64,000 bases of DNA from RUG14300 sp964391805. GTDB taxonomy: Bacteria > Bacillota > Clostridia > Christensenellales > CAG-1252. The translations under genes and the position numbers were made by a program. Location: the NCBI GenBank assembly GCA_964391805.1, contig CAYMNK010000006.1, positions 98,593 through 162,592 on the forward strand, given 5' to 3'. Position 1 is the stretch's first letter. Every line of letters begins with the position of its first letter. Positions 16,872 to 26,256 of the stretch are shown here, in pieces. Below the pieces are notes generated by a model that saw only the letters and a program-made list of their open reading frames with translations, did not search any database and was not told the origin of the DNA.

Positions 16872-17990
16872 ATGAAAAATTATTTATTACTTAATAATCG
16901 ATATTCCATAACAAAACGCGGAACTTTTAAAGGTGTCGTGTATGATATTCAATTCAGCGTTACAAAAGGTAAAAACGGTAAAACCATATACAAAAAACTT
17001 TCGGGATTTAATAGCAAAGAATCCGCCCTTACGACATACCACGAATGGTGTGCACGAAATTGTATCCCCACATCGGACAAACTTATGATAATAGACAAGA
17101 GAACAACGGTTGCAGAACTAATTCCACATTATCTCGAATCGCTTCAAAATCAAAATAAAGAGTCAAGCATCTATTGCAAACAGAAAATATTCGAGAAATG
17201 GATAATTCCTCAAATTGGCAATCTCAAAATTAAAGAACTTACCAAGTCGACTTTGCAACTATTTCAAGAAAATTTATGGAAAGCCGAAAATACCAAAACA
17301 AAAGAATATTACAGTTATCAATACTTGTCAAGTATTCGAGTTAATCTTTCATCGTTTTTGAATTGGATAGAAGATCGCTACGGAATTACAAATAATATGC
17401 GTTTTGTCAAAAAACCCAAAAATTTACAATCAAAAAGAATGGTAGGCGATGTTTGGACAAAAGAAGAATTCAACCGTTTTTTATCGCAAATCTCGGACCA
17501 AAAATACCGCACCTATTTTTCAATGCTATTTTATACGGGAAGACGAAAAAGCGAAATCGTGGCATTAACTCCCGAAGATGTTGCCGACGGACATATCACC
17601 ATAAATAAAACCTATTCGAGGAAAACCTTGTCCGGAGAAAAATTCGCAATAACCGCAAACAAAAACAATAAATCGGGCATAAGCTTCATTCCGCCCGACC
17701 TACAACGCGAAATTAAAAAATATACGCCTCAAACACCCTTTTACTTCGGCGGAAAACAACCTTTGAGCGAAAACGCAATACGGAACGCTTTCACATCTGC
17801 TATCAAAAAATCGGGGGTTAAGCGGATAAGAATACACGATTTAAGGCATAGTTTTGTATCGAGATTGATACATTTAGGCGCAACACCTTATGTGGTGGCG
17901 GATTTGATCGGGGATAGCGTGCAACAAATATATAAAACCTATGGGCACTTGTATCAAAAAGATAAAATCAAAGTGTTAATGAAGTTATAG
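16872..17990 (+). CDS. Tyrosine recombinase / integrase, solitary
   Basis: Site-specific recombinase of 372 residues. An N-terminal arm-binding-like part is followed by the SAM-like core-binding domain (about 75-175) and the catalytic domain (about 190-372). Catalytic residues are present: Arg225 (TGRRKSEIVAL), His322 and Arg325 (IHDLRHSF) and Tyr357 (KTYGHLY). The position usually held by His or Trp before the tyrosine is Asp348 (LIGDSVQQ), a substitution I have also seen in other clostridial integrases. GAGGTG precedes the ATG. No phage, conjugation or excisionase gene is adjacent and no att repeat could be identified, so it is either a relic of an integrated element or a stand-alone recombinase. 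Codon use does not differ clearly from neighbours. Confidence 0.92.
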   Translation: MKNYLLLNNRYSITKRGTFKGVVYDIQFSVTKGKNGKTIYKKLSGFNSKESALTTYHEWCARNCIPTSDKLMIIDKRTTVAELIPHYLESLQNQNKESSIYCKQKIFEKWIIPQIGNLKIKELTKSTLQLFQENLWKAENTKTKEYYSYQYLSSIRVNLSSFLNWIEDRYGITNNMRFVKKPKNLQSKRMVGDVWTKEEFNRFLSQISDQKYRTYFSMLFYTGRRKSEIVALTPEDVADGHITINKTYSRKTLSGEKFAITANKNNKSGISFIPPDLQREIKKYTPQTPFYFGGKQPLSENAIRNAFTSAIKKSGVKRIRIHDLRHSFVSRLIHLGATPYVVADLIGDSVQQIYKTYGHLYQKDKIKVLMKL

Positions 17991-18006
17991 GTAAGTGACA
18001 TATTTT

Positions 18007-18850
18007 TTCAAGGATTTAGATACCAATGCTTTGCATTGCCCTTACGGGTTCAACTACAGTCTGTCGACTTTCGCTGTAGGGGCCGATTAGTAATCGCCCT
18101 ATCCTTGTTAATGCAGACGATAACGTTCCAATATGTCATGCCAAGCATAGAAAACTACGATAAGATTCAAACCATCTGAGTGTAGCGTAAGCGGAATCGA
18201 AGGATCTAATTCCTTGTTTATATGGTTTAAGATACTGCAAGGCAAGCCTTTCACTGCTTCGCAGTTCGACTACGGGTTTCACCCTCCGCTCAGTATGACA
18301 TGATGGACAAATACAGTAAGAGCAAAATAAAAAAACAAGTGCGATGGCTTGCTTTAGCGGGCGTTTACTAAACGCCCCTACAAATCTGTCATATATTATT
18401 GTCTTTTTTTAAAAAATCATTTCCACTTTTAATCCATTTCTATTAATATGGATTTTAGATTCCGATGCTATGCATCGCGCTACGGGTTCGACTTCGGGTT
18501 AACACCCTTCGCTCAGTATGACAAGAATGCAAGCTAAGCTTGCGCGATATGTGTCTGACGACACGCGATATAGCTTCGCTACGATATGTGCCTTTGGCAC
18601 GCGATATAGCTTCGCAACGCCGTGGATTTCTTGGATTGATGGTGCACGTATCGGACGCCGTCATACTGAGCGTAGTCGAAATTCGAGTGTAACGAGAATC
18701 AAGCGATGCAGTCGCTTGGTATCTTGCGGACGATAACGATAAGATTATCGACCGACATCCTTATTAACAAGGAATAAGATTCCAATGCTACGCATTGCCC
18801 TGCGGGTTCGACTACGGGTTGTCACCCTTCGCTCAGAATGACATTTGATA
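18007..18850. repeat. Cluster of dispersed repeats of types A, B, C and D
   Basis: The 989-base gap between integrase and pgcA is almost all repeat. Type A at about 18010-18075 (AATGC-TTT-GCATT, AGTC-TGTC-GACT) ends in a type D piece (GGGGCCGATTAGTAATCGCCC region). Type B at 18228-18300 has the stem changed to GCAAGGC/GCCTTTC. Type D at 18349-18385 has GGGCGTTTA-C-TAAACGCCC. Type A copies lie at 18450-18522 (GATGC-TAT-GCATC, GGGT-TAAC-ACCC) and 18770-18842 (AATGC-TAC-GCATT, GGGT-TGTC-ACCC). A type C copy at 18655-18735 has stem CAAGCGA/TCGCTTG. Short GCGATATGTG/CTTCGC blocks are repeated at 18540-18615. Confidence 0.85.
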
Positions 18851-18920
18851 GCGTGATGAGGACGAAAAAGTTGCACAAATAAGTCACAAATAAGTACATA
18901 TAAAAATCACTTGATTTCTA

Positions 18921-18949
18921 TTGAATATTTTTTACTATTTTGTTATAAT
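18921..18949 (+). promoter_or_regulatory. pgcA promoter
   Basis: TTGAAT (18921-18926), 17-base spacer, TATAAT (18944-18949), 30 bases before the start codon. Confidence 0.7.
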
Positions 18950-18979
18950 TAGAATATATCAATTTTGATGGAGATTATT

Positions 18980-20722
18980 ATGGATTATAATCAAGAGTAT
19001 TCAAGATGGCTAAATGCCATAAATAATAACGAAAAACAAGAACTGATCGCTATCGCCGATAACGAAAAAGAAAAGGCGGAGCGTTTTTCGATGCCTTTAG
19101 CTTTCGGTACAGCAGGTATGCGTGGTATTATCGGAACCGGCACATATAGAATGAATAATTACACCGTTAAGCGTGCTACGTTGGGATTGGCTAAATTCCT
19201 TTTAGCAGAAGGTGAAGAAGCTTGCAAAAGAGGTGTCGTTATTGCGTACGATACAAGAATTATGTCATTCGAATTCGCACTTGCTGCCGCTAAAGTTTTA
19301 TCAAATAACGGAATCAATGTATATCTATTTGAAAATGTCCGTCCCGTTCCGTTCTGCAGTTTTGCAGTAGGTCATTTGAAAACCTCCGCAGGTATTATGA
19401 TTACCGCGTCACACAATCCTAAGGAATACAACGGCTATAAAGTATATGGTCCGGACGGCGCTCAAATGTCACCCGAAAATACAGCAGAAGTAGTTAAATA
19501 TATAAATTCTTGCGATTATTTCGGTATCGAAGAAGATAATGTTTCGATAACAAGCAGAGAAGATATGCTCGGCTTGGACGGTGTCAAAATAAGCGAACAT
19601 ATCACCGTTATCGGTAAATCGGTTGATAATGAGTATTATAAGGCAATTTCTACCCAAATGTTGTCGCACGAGGCAGTAAAAAGACAGGGCAGTAGTTTAA
19701 GAATAGTTTATACACCTATCCACGGAACCGGATATATACCCGTTACCACTATGCTCTCGAATATGGGTATACCTTATGACCTCGTTGAAGAACAAAAATC
19801 GCCCGATGGAAATTTCCCGACCGTTCCACTACCGAATCCCGAGAACCCCGAAGCGTTAGCATTAGGTATCAAATTAGCAAACGAAATCGGTGCAGACGTT
19901 GTAATCGGAACCGATCCCGATGCCGATAGAATGGGCGTTGCAATAAGAAATAACGACGGTGAATTCGTATTATTGACAGGAAACCAAACGGGGGCATTGC
20001 TTGCCGATTATATCCTTAGACGTAAACAAGAGAACGGTACACTTCCCAAAAATCCCGCTATAGTCAAGACTATCGTTACAACGTCACTTGCTAAAAAGAT
20101 CGCCGAAAGTTACGGAGCAGAGTGCATAGACGTACTTACAGGCTTTAAGTTTATCGGTGAAAAAATCAATAATTGGGCAGTATCTAACGAGCATACGTTC
20201 CTATTCGGATATGAAGAAAGCTACGGCTATCTCGCCGGCACGCACGCAAAGGATAAGGATGCCGTTGTTTCCGCAACATTATTTGCCGAAATGGTATGCT
20301 ACTATAAGGATATAAATATTTCACTATATAACCGCCTACAAGAGTTATACGCTCAACATGGATACTATGTAGAAAAAAGTTCCGCAACGACATTCCCCGG
20401 ATTAGACGGTATGCGTATCATGAAAGAAAAAATGGACAATCTTGGCAAGATCACGATAAGCGAGTTTGCAGGAATAGAAGTCGACTACGTAATGAATCTA
20501 AATATCGGTCTCAAATTATATTCCGACGGACGCACCGAAAAGGTAGATTTACCTAAGAGTAACGTTTATTATTATTCGCTAAAATCGAGTGATTGGGTAT
20601 GTGCAAGACCATCAGGCACCGAACCGAAACTCAAAATATATGTTTCAGCTTACGGAAACAGTCACGAAATTGCCGAGAAAAAGGCGTCGATGCTTATCGA
20701 AGCCCTTCGCTCACATATGTAA
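18980..20722 (+). CDS. pgcA: Alpha-phosphoglucomutase / phosphomannomutase
   Basis: Interconverts glucose-1-phosphate and glucose-6-phosphate (or the mannose equivalents), feeding UDP-glucose, glycolipid and cell-wall sugar synthesis. The 580-residue length matches PgcA of Bacillus. The four hallmark motifs are present: phosphoserine loop ITASHNPKEYNGYKVY (Ser144), metal loop DPDADRMG, sugar-binding GYEESYGYLAG and phosphate-binding RPSGTEPKLKIYV. The start is the ATG at 18980 with GGAG seven bases upstream; TTG and ATG codons just upstream are in frame but poorly placed. It is monocistronic, with a bidirectional terminator after it. Confidence 0.93.
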   Translation: MDYNQEYSRWLNAINNNEKQELIAIADNEKEKAERFSMPLAFGTAGMRGIIGTGTYRMNNYTVKRATLGLAKFLLAEGEEACKRGVVIAYDTRIMSFEFALAAAKVLSNNGINVYLFENVRPVPFCSFAVGHLKTSAGIMITASHNPKEYNGYKVYGPDGAQMSPENTAEVVKYINSCDYFGIEEDNVSITSREDMLGLDGVKISEHITVIGKSVDNEYYKAISTQMLSHEAVKRQGSSLRIVYTPIHGTGYIPVTTMLSNMGIPYDLVEEQKSPDGNFPTVPLPNPENPEALALGIKLANEIGADVVIGTDPDADRMGVAIRNNDGEFVLLTGNQTGALLADYILRRKQENGTLPKNPAIVKTIVTTSLAKKIAESYGAECIDVLTGFKFIGEKINNWAVSNEHTFLFGYEESYGYLAGTHAKDKDAVVSATLFAEMVCYYKDINISLYNRLQELYAQHGYYVEKSSATTFPGLDGMRIMKEKMDNLGKITISEFAGIEVDYVMNLNIGLKLYSDGRTEKVDLPKSNVYYYSLKSSDWVCARPSGTEPKLKIYVSAYGNSHEIAEKKASMLIEALRSHM

Positions 20723-20742
20723 TTATCAAACAAACACCCCAT

Positions 20743-20792
20743 AAAAAAAGACCGCATCGATGTACATATTCCTACAATCAATGCGGTTTTTT
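20743..20792. terminator. Bidirectional terminator between pgcA and the Opp operon
   Basis: Stem AAAAGACCGCATCG/CAATGCGGTTTTTT with a long loop. It has an A tract on one side and a T tract on the other, so it can end both converging transcripts. Confidence 0.75.
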
Positions 20793-20802
20793 AATTAATA
20801 CA

Positions 20803-22068
20803 TTATTTGATGTTCTCAACCTCATATGTGAGATCTCCACGATCGAGAGGGATTAATTCTACCAAGTTTCCATTTGTTTTAATAGTACTATCTTCACAAT
20901 AAAGAATAAACAATCCGTTGTTTGATAGTAAATCAAGTTTCGACATATCAAGTTCATCATTAAGATAAATTGGTATAAGATTAATGACCATATCGACACA
21001 GTTCATAAGTTCAGAATAAGCCGTCAGCCCATTAACCGCACTTATATTCTCACCGCTACTAAAATCGACAAACAGTGTTCGAATCGTACCATCCTCGTAA
21101 ACATAATATCCATCCTCTCCCGATGAAATGGGGTAATTTCTAAGTGAGACAAAAGACAGTTTTTGATAATACTTTATTTCACCTATTCCCATGGCATAGT
21201 TCGCCCCCGAATCTTCACATACAAAGTCGTAAAGTATAGAAGTATAAGTTTCATCTCTTTTAGACAAATTACGAGTAAATCCGTCCTTACTTGAAATTAC
21301 ACCATTAACATACCCTGCGCTCGTCATCGAATCTGCTATATAATCTATTATAAAAGCGTTTTTAGTCCAACTAAAATCGATATATACAAGCCCTTCGTCC
21401 TTAAACTCGTTTAAATAACTATCGGAAACGAAAAGTTTAATGGTATTATTTGGATAAAATTCTAATTTTACATTCTCTTCATTTTCGATATATGAAATAA
21501 GTTTTTCGACATACGCACGCAACTCGTTGTTTTGGGTAATATCACACGAACTCGCTATATCATCGTTATCGGCAGTAAGAAGAGTGTTATATACTTGACG
21601 CACCGGTGCATAATACAGAAACCTATTGCCACTATCTTCGAACGTTTTTAGCGAACGATATAACAGCCCCGGTACTTGAATCTCTTGATTAGGATGAGTG
21701 TTTAAATAGTATAAATTTTTGGTATCGTCTATTTGATAGAGGTCGCAAAAGATATTATAAGCATAAACATTAGCTTCTGTATATTTTTTTTGAACCGACT
21801 GGCGATAATCTTTATCATCATTGTCTCCAAAATAATAATAAAAATCAAATTCGTCTCCATTATTATATTCGGAAGAATCGACCTTTAACGAATACCACCC
21901 GGGCTCCACTTTAAGTAACAAAACAAGTGCTATAGCAAAAAATACCGTCGCAAGCACAACGAACAGTATAAATAGTATCGTTCTCAACTTTACATGTTTA
22001 TTTGATACTTCTACTTGATTTACCGGAGTCGGCGTTTGCCGATCTTTGTTTTTTACATATCTCTTCAT
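20803..22068 (-). CDS. Membrane-anchored protein with degenerate ApbE-like fold
   Basis: A 421-residue protein with a cytoplasmic N-terminus, one transmembrane anchor at about residues 29-53 and a large external domain. The spacing of several stretches resembles FAD:protein FMN transferase (ApbE): YNIFCDLYQIDD near the start, YIDFSWTKNAFIIDYIADSM in place of the VDLGAIAKGYA region, and FVDFSSGENISAVNGLTA in place of the IIDPxTGxP region, followed by MNCVDMVINLI. Catalytic and metal residues of ApbE are mostly not conserved, so enzymatic flavinylation is doubtful. It is the last gene of the Opp operon, separated from oppF by a strong stem-loop. The ApbE relation is an inference; the protein could be an unrelated accessory factor of the transporter. 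Confidence 0.55.
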   Translation of the reverse strand: MKRYVKNKDRQTPTPVNQVEVSNKHVKLRTILFILFVVLATVFFAIALVLLLKVEPGWYSLKVDSSEYNNGDEFDFYYYFGDNDDKDYRQSVQKKYTEANVYAYNIFCDLYQIDDTKNLYYLNTHPNQEIQVPGLLYRSLKTFEDSGNRFLYYAPVRQVYNTLLTADNDDIASSCDITQNNELRAYVEKLISYIENEENVKLEFYPNNTIKLFVSDSYLNEFKDEGLVYIDFSWTKNAFIIDYIADSMTSAGYVNGVISSKDGFTRNLSKRDETYTSILYDFVCEDSGANYAMGIGEIKYYQKLSFVSLRNYPISSGEDGYYVYEDGTIRTLFVDFSSGENISAVNGLTAYSELMNCVDMVINLIPIYLNDELDMSKLDLLSNNGLFILYCEDSTIKTNGNLVELIPLDRGDLTYEVENIK

Positions 22069-22076
22069 ATAGCCTT

Positions 22077-22106
22077 AATGGGGTTTGACTTAAGCCAAAC
22101 CCCATT
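22077..22106 (-). other. Intercistronic stem-loop after oppF
   Basis: Perfect 11-base stem AATGGGGTTTG/CAAACCCCATT with an eight-base loop. No T tract follows on the minus strand, so it is more likely a transcript-stabilising or processing hairpin than a terminator. Confidence 0.6.
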
Positions 22107-22117
22107 CCTATTATACA

Positions 22118-23479
22118 TTACCTAAGAACTAATAGCAAGAAGAATAAGAATAAGAATAAGATAATTCCTATAACTATAAAACCTGTTATGGCACCCTTTT
22201 TGCTCGCTTTAAAATTCTTTATATAATTATGTCGTTTGAATATAAACGCCATAATTATACCTATAATAGGCAATAAAAATGCCAAAAATTTAAGCCATCC
22301 GCTACCCGTATCACGAACCGGAGCGTTGAGAATTTCTTCGCTGCAAACAAAATCTTCTTTTGAAGTTTTCTCGGCTTCTTCAATCAATTCTTCATCGCTC
22401 ATAAAAGATGATGATTTAATTGGATTGTTTTCTTCTCTCAAGCGTTTATACTCTTCGATTTCCTTTTTATTACCAAATATATAGTGATTGTGTCCAATGC
22501 ATACCATTTCGGGTTTATCCTCGCTATAGTCATGCTGAGACGGATCATATATAAATAATTTTTTTCTCTTCTCGAGTTTCGGATCAGGAATAGGAATAGC
22601 GGAAATCAAAGATCTCGTATACGGATGGAGCGGGAAGGCAAATAACTCTTCGGCGTCTGCAATTTCGACTATTTCACCTTTATAAATAACACCTATTCTA
22701 TCGGAAATAAAACGCACAATAGATAGATCGTGAGCTATAAAGAGATATGTCGTACCGCGCTCTCTTTTAAACTTATTGAGCAGATTTAAGACTTGAGCAC
22801 GAATTGAAACATCAAGTGCCGAGATTGGTTCATCGGCGACTACAAGAGAAGGCTCCATAATCATTGCTCTTGCCAAACCTATACGCTGACGTTGACCACC
22901 TGAGAATTCGTGAGGATAGCGGGTGAGATGCTCGGGAAGCAAACCAACCTCTTTAATCATTTTCTCCACCTTCTCTACCCTTTCTGCCTCATTTTTAAAC
23001 AGATGAAAATTGTACAATCCTTCACTAACGATATAATCTACGGTTGCACGTTCATTTAATGACGCTGCAGGATCTTGAAATACCATTTGAATATTTCTAA
23101 TTACTTCTCTATCGAGGCTGTGCGATATCTTACCACTGATTCTAACACCTTTATATTGAATCTCACCTTTCGCACAAGGATTTACTCTAATTACCGCTCT
23201 ACCGATAGTCGTTTTACCGGAACCGGATTCGCCCACCAAAGAGAATGTCTCACCTTTATAAATATCAAAAGATGCGTTTTTAACTGCATTAACAACTTTA
23301 TCACCTTTTCCGAAATTAATGTCAACATTTTTTACCGACAACAATATTTCTCGTCCATTTTCATCAACGGGACCATGTTCGGGAAAAGAGGTTTCTTTTC
23401 TTGCCGATTCTTTCTCTTCAACAGAAGTAGAATCTGTCAAAACACTTGACTCTTGATGATTAATTTTGTCCTCGTTCAT
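22118..23479 (-). CDS. oppF: Oligopeptide ABC transporter ATPase OppF, with C-terminal membrane segments
   Basis: Cytoplasmic ATPase of a peptide importer. An acidic N-terminal extension of about 45 residues is followed by Walker A GESGSGKTT, Q-loop VFQDPAASLNER, signature FSGGQRQRIGLARA, Walker B LVVADEPISALD, H-loop IAHDLSIV and the Opp-type LHPYTRSLISAIP. OppF is normally 310-330 residues; this one has 453. The extra C-terminus contains a linker, the HNHYIFGNKKE segment, and two hydrophobic segments at about residues 394-412 and 428-450, so the ATPase is predicted to be tethered to the membrane itself. It starts in a TAATG overlap with oppD. Confidence 0.88.
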   Translation of the reverse strand: MNEDKINHQESSVLTDSTSVEEKESARKETSFPEHGPVDENGREILLSVKNVDINFGKGDKVVNAVKNASFDIYKGETFSLVGESGSGKTTIGRAVIRVNPCAKGEIQYKGVRISGKISHSLDREVIRNIQMVFQDPAASLNERATVDYIVSEGLYNFHLFKNEAERVEKVEKMIKEVGLLPEHLTRYPHEFSGGQRQRIGLARAMIMEPSLVVADEPISALDVSIRAQVLNLLNKFKRERGTTYLFIAHDLSIVRFISDRIGVIYKGEIVEIADAEELFAFPLHPYTRSLISAIPIPDPKLEKRKKLFIYDPSQHDYSEDKPEMVCIGHNHYIFGNKKEIEEYKRLREENNPIKSSSFMSDEELIEEAEKTSKEDFVCSEEILNAPVRDTGSGWLKFLAFLLPIIGIIMAFIFKRHNYIKNFKASKKGAITGFIVIGIILFLFLFFLLLVLR

Positions 23480-25248
23480 TATTCTACCTCCTCGATATTG
23501 AAAGCTTTCAACAATCTACCGTGAATATCACGTATAATCTCCGGTTTTTCTATTTTAGGCGCTCTTGGATCGAGCAACCACGTTTTAGCATAATGGGTGT
23601 CACTACCGTCAACTTTAAACCACGGTGCTTCTTTAAGTGTATCAACCTTCAAGCAATATGGATTTCTCGGAGCAAACGGATCTCCTACGATCTTATTATA
23701 CAACGATGGTGGCGTTCCTGTAATCGAATATAACTCGGTATTCCGTTCCGCTAATTGAGGTAAAGAGGAAAGCAATGCCCAAGTATAAGGATGCCGAGGA
23801 TCATAGAAAATTTCATCTACTAAACCAAGTTCTATTATTTGTCCGGCATACAATACGGCAACTCTATCGGCTATATTGGCAACCACACCAAGGTCGTGTG
23901 TAATAAATACTATCGTATAATTAAATTCCTTTTGAAGGTCCTTAATAAGCTTAAGAATTTGCGCTTGAATCGTTACATCAAGTGCTGTTGTAGGTTCATC
24001 ACAGATCAGTATTTTTGGCTGACACGACAGCGCGATTGCTATTACAATACGTTGACGCATACCGCCAGAATATTGAAAAGGATAATCATCATAACGATTT
24101 TCGGCATTGGGAATACCAACCTTATACATTAACTCGATCGCCTTTTTCCTCGCTTCTGTTTCCGAACAATTTTGGTGCTTAATTATAATCGAAGAAATCT
24201 GCCTTCCAATGGTGATGATAGGATTAAGAGAAGTCATAGGATCTTGGAACACAGTTGCGATTCGTGAACCTCTTATCTGTTGCCAGTCCTTAGTATACTT
24301 AATTTTTGCAAGATTGATTGCACATATACCGTTAAGTTTCGTTTCCGTAGTTCCATCTATAAATTTAACTCTAAATGCAATCGGGTCAAATATAGAATTG
24401 AGTTGTCTTTCATCACTCAAATCTACGCCCAGTTTCATAGCCATGCGCAACGCCAAAACGAGTTTAACTATTAATCGCATTCTTTGATAGAATGGATATC
24501 TACCGACGGATAAATAAATCTCTTTACCGAGTATAGCATTACGATGAACGGTTTCTTCACTTATTTCGACAGAAATCGCTTCTTTGTATTTTCTTTCGAG
24601 TTCTATAAGTTTCCCATGATAATTATCATGATACTCCTTATCGGCCATCGCCTTACGTTTATGCTCTAATATAGCTGCTTTCCGCTCTCGTTCAACCTGA
24701 CGAATCTCGATATCACAATTACGAATTACATCTTGTGCTTCACGTATTTTCGTTTTTTCGACAGCTCTGTCAAATGTAAGCTTTTGATTATATGCCTCAG
24801 TACGTTTATATTTTAGTTCTTCGAGTCTTTCGTCATAATTGTCAAGTTCACTTTGCGAAAGCGTATATTTCTCTTTCATCTCTTTTTTAAGAGCTAAAAT
24901 ATGTTTATAAATATCCGCACCAAACTCCAACTTTGATGCATTATTTAACTGTTTAAGTACAACATCAAGTAAGAATTTATCAAATTTCGTAGGCGTGGCA
25001 GAAGTACGAGCAAGTTCTTCATCACTAAAAATCATATCTCCGTTTGAAATAAAACCATTTGAATCTAACATTCCCGCAAAGGTTTTAGTAAAGACAGATT
25101 TACCTGAACCCGATTCACCGACAATTGCAATCGATTCTTTCTCGTATATATCGAGATTAATGCCTCTAATTGCAGTCAATATTCTACCTCTAACACGGAA
25201 CTTTACCTCGAGATTTTTTATGGACAACAATACCTTCTTATCTTCCAT
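23479..25248 (-). CDS. oppD: Oligopeptide ABC transporter ATPase OppD with coiled-coil insertion
   Basis: Partner ATPase of the peptide importer (589 residues; usual about 330-350). Walker A GESGSGKS is at 44-51, the Q-loop VFQDPMTSLNP at about 333-343, the signature YSGGMRQR at 393-400, Walker B ILICDEPTTALD at about 413-424, and the H-loop FITHDLGVV. Between Walker A and the Q-loop there is an insertion of roughly 230 residues (about 80-315), half of it a Lys/Glu-rich coiled coil (about 115-230). In ordinary OppD this interval is about 50 residues. The catalytic motifs are intact. AAGGAGG precedes the ATG. The C-terminal PFAPRNPYCLKVDTLKEAPW keeps the spacing of the OppD tail, with only one of its usual cysteines. 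Confidence 0.9.
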   Translation of the reverse strand: MEDKKVLLSIKNLEVKFRVRGRILTAIRGINLDIYEKESIAIVGESGSGKSVFTKTFAGMLDSNGFISNGDMIFSDEELARTSATPTKFDKFLLDVVLKQLNNASKLEFGADIYKHILALKKEMKEKYTLSQSELDNYDERLEELKYKRTEAYNQKLTFDRAVEKTKIREAQDVIRNCDIEIRQVERERKAAILEHKRKAMADKEYHDNYHGKLIELERKYKEAISVEISEETVHRNAILGKEIYLSVGRYPFYQRMRLIVKLVLALRMAMKLGVDLSDERQLNSIFDPIAFRVKFIDGTTETKLNGICAINLAKIKYTKDWQQIRGSRIATVFQDPMTSLNPIITIGRQISSIIIKHQNCSETEARKKAIELMYKVGIPNAENRYDDYPFQYSGGMRQRIVIAIALSCQPKILICDEPTTALDVTIQAQILKLIKDLQKEFNYTIVFITHDLGVVANIADRVAVLYAGQIIELGLVDEIFYDPRHPYTWALLSSLPQLAERNTELYSITGTPPSLYNKIVGDPFAPRNPYCLKVDTLKEAPWFKVDGSDTHYAKTWLLDPRAPKIEKPEIIRDIHGRLLKAFNIEEVE

Positions 25249-25258
25249 AACAGCCTCC

Positions 25259-26251
25259 TTACATCATATGAGATTTTGGATCCGAAGCATCGCCAAGTTT
25301 TTGTCCAACAACATACAATACTATCGTAATAACTGCAGATATTGCAACAGGTGCCCAGAATTCTATTGCCCAATCGGGATTACTCATAAATACTTGAGCT
25401 TCATCAATTATTTTACCAAGAGAAGCATCCGGTAAACCTATACCGATAAAAGATAAGAATACTTCCATGGAAATATAGCTAGGGATTTCGGTTGCAAGCA
25501 ATGTCATAATTACTGACGTCATAAACGGCAATATATTTTTTAATGCTATTTTTCCGATAGGCGTTCCTAAGCACTTTGATGCAAGATTATACTCACGATC
25601 CCTTATAATGATAACTTGTGTTCTTATGAAATAAGCAATACCCAGCCATCCTGTTATAGTCAAAGCAAATACCATAGTCCAGAAACTTGCCGTCAGAATC
25701 ATTATAAAAACGGATATTATCAAAACATAAGGCACGTTGCCAACAATATTATACACTTCTGTCATTATCTTATCCACAGTCTTAGAAAATCCCCATACTG
25801 CACCGAGAATAACACCGATAAACATATTAATCGCCGCACAAATAACAGCCAATGATAAAGAGATGCTTGCGCCATACCACATATAATCCCAAGTTGCTTC
25901 TCCGAAATGTCCCGTACCGAGAATATATGAAAAACTAAAACCATATTTTTCTATTGCTTGGCTTGCGCTTAAATGTTGTGACGCGGACCCTTCGGTAACA
26001 TTTGCAAAAGCATCGGCAGGATCGTAACCGATGATAAGTGGATAAAGATATGCAAAGACTACAACCAATAAGAGCAATCCAATAAAGAATATATTCGACT
26101 TTTTGCTGAAAAACACTCTAAACACCGACTTCCAATACGAATATCTCGGCGCGGTGATTTTTTCAGAGTCTATAGAGTTATTATCAACTCGAGAAAATAA
26201 CTCTTCGTCAGACATATTAAATTCTTGAAGATCAATCATTTTTTCTTCCAT
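25259..26251 (-). CDS. oppC: Oligopeptide ABC transporter permease OppC
   Basis: Inner permease of the importer (330 residues). An N-terminal cytoplasmic region of about 45 residues, a first membrane segment, an external loop (LGTGHFGEATWDYMWYGASISL, close to the family LGTDxxGRDxxSR pattern but altered) and five further membrane segments are seen. The EAA-like loop that contacts the ATPases is EYNLASKCLGTPIGKIALKNILP in substance, with the conserved Gly. I place the start at the ATG at 26251, with GAGG eight bases before it; a GTG at 26260 overlapping the oppB stop is less well placed. Confidence 0.9.
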   Translation of the reverse strand: MEEKMIDLQEFNMSDEELFSRVDNNSIDSEKITAPRYSYWKSVFRVFFSKKSNIFFIGLLLLVVVFAYLYPLIIGYDPADAFANVTEGSASQHLSASQAIEKYGFSFSYILGTGHFGEATWDYMWYGASISLSLAVICAAINMFIGVILGAVWGFSKTVDKIMTEVYNIVGNVPYVLIISVFIMILTASFWTMVFALTITGWLGIAYFIRTQVIIIRDREYNLASKCLGTPIGKIALKNILPFMTSVIMTLLATEIPSYISMEVFLSFIGIGLPDASLGKIIDEAQVFMSNPDWAIEFWAPVAISAVITIVLYVVGQKLGDASDPKSHMM

Positions 26252-26256
26252 AATCG

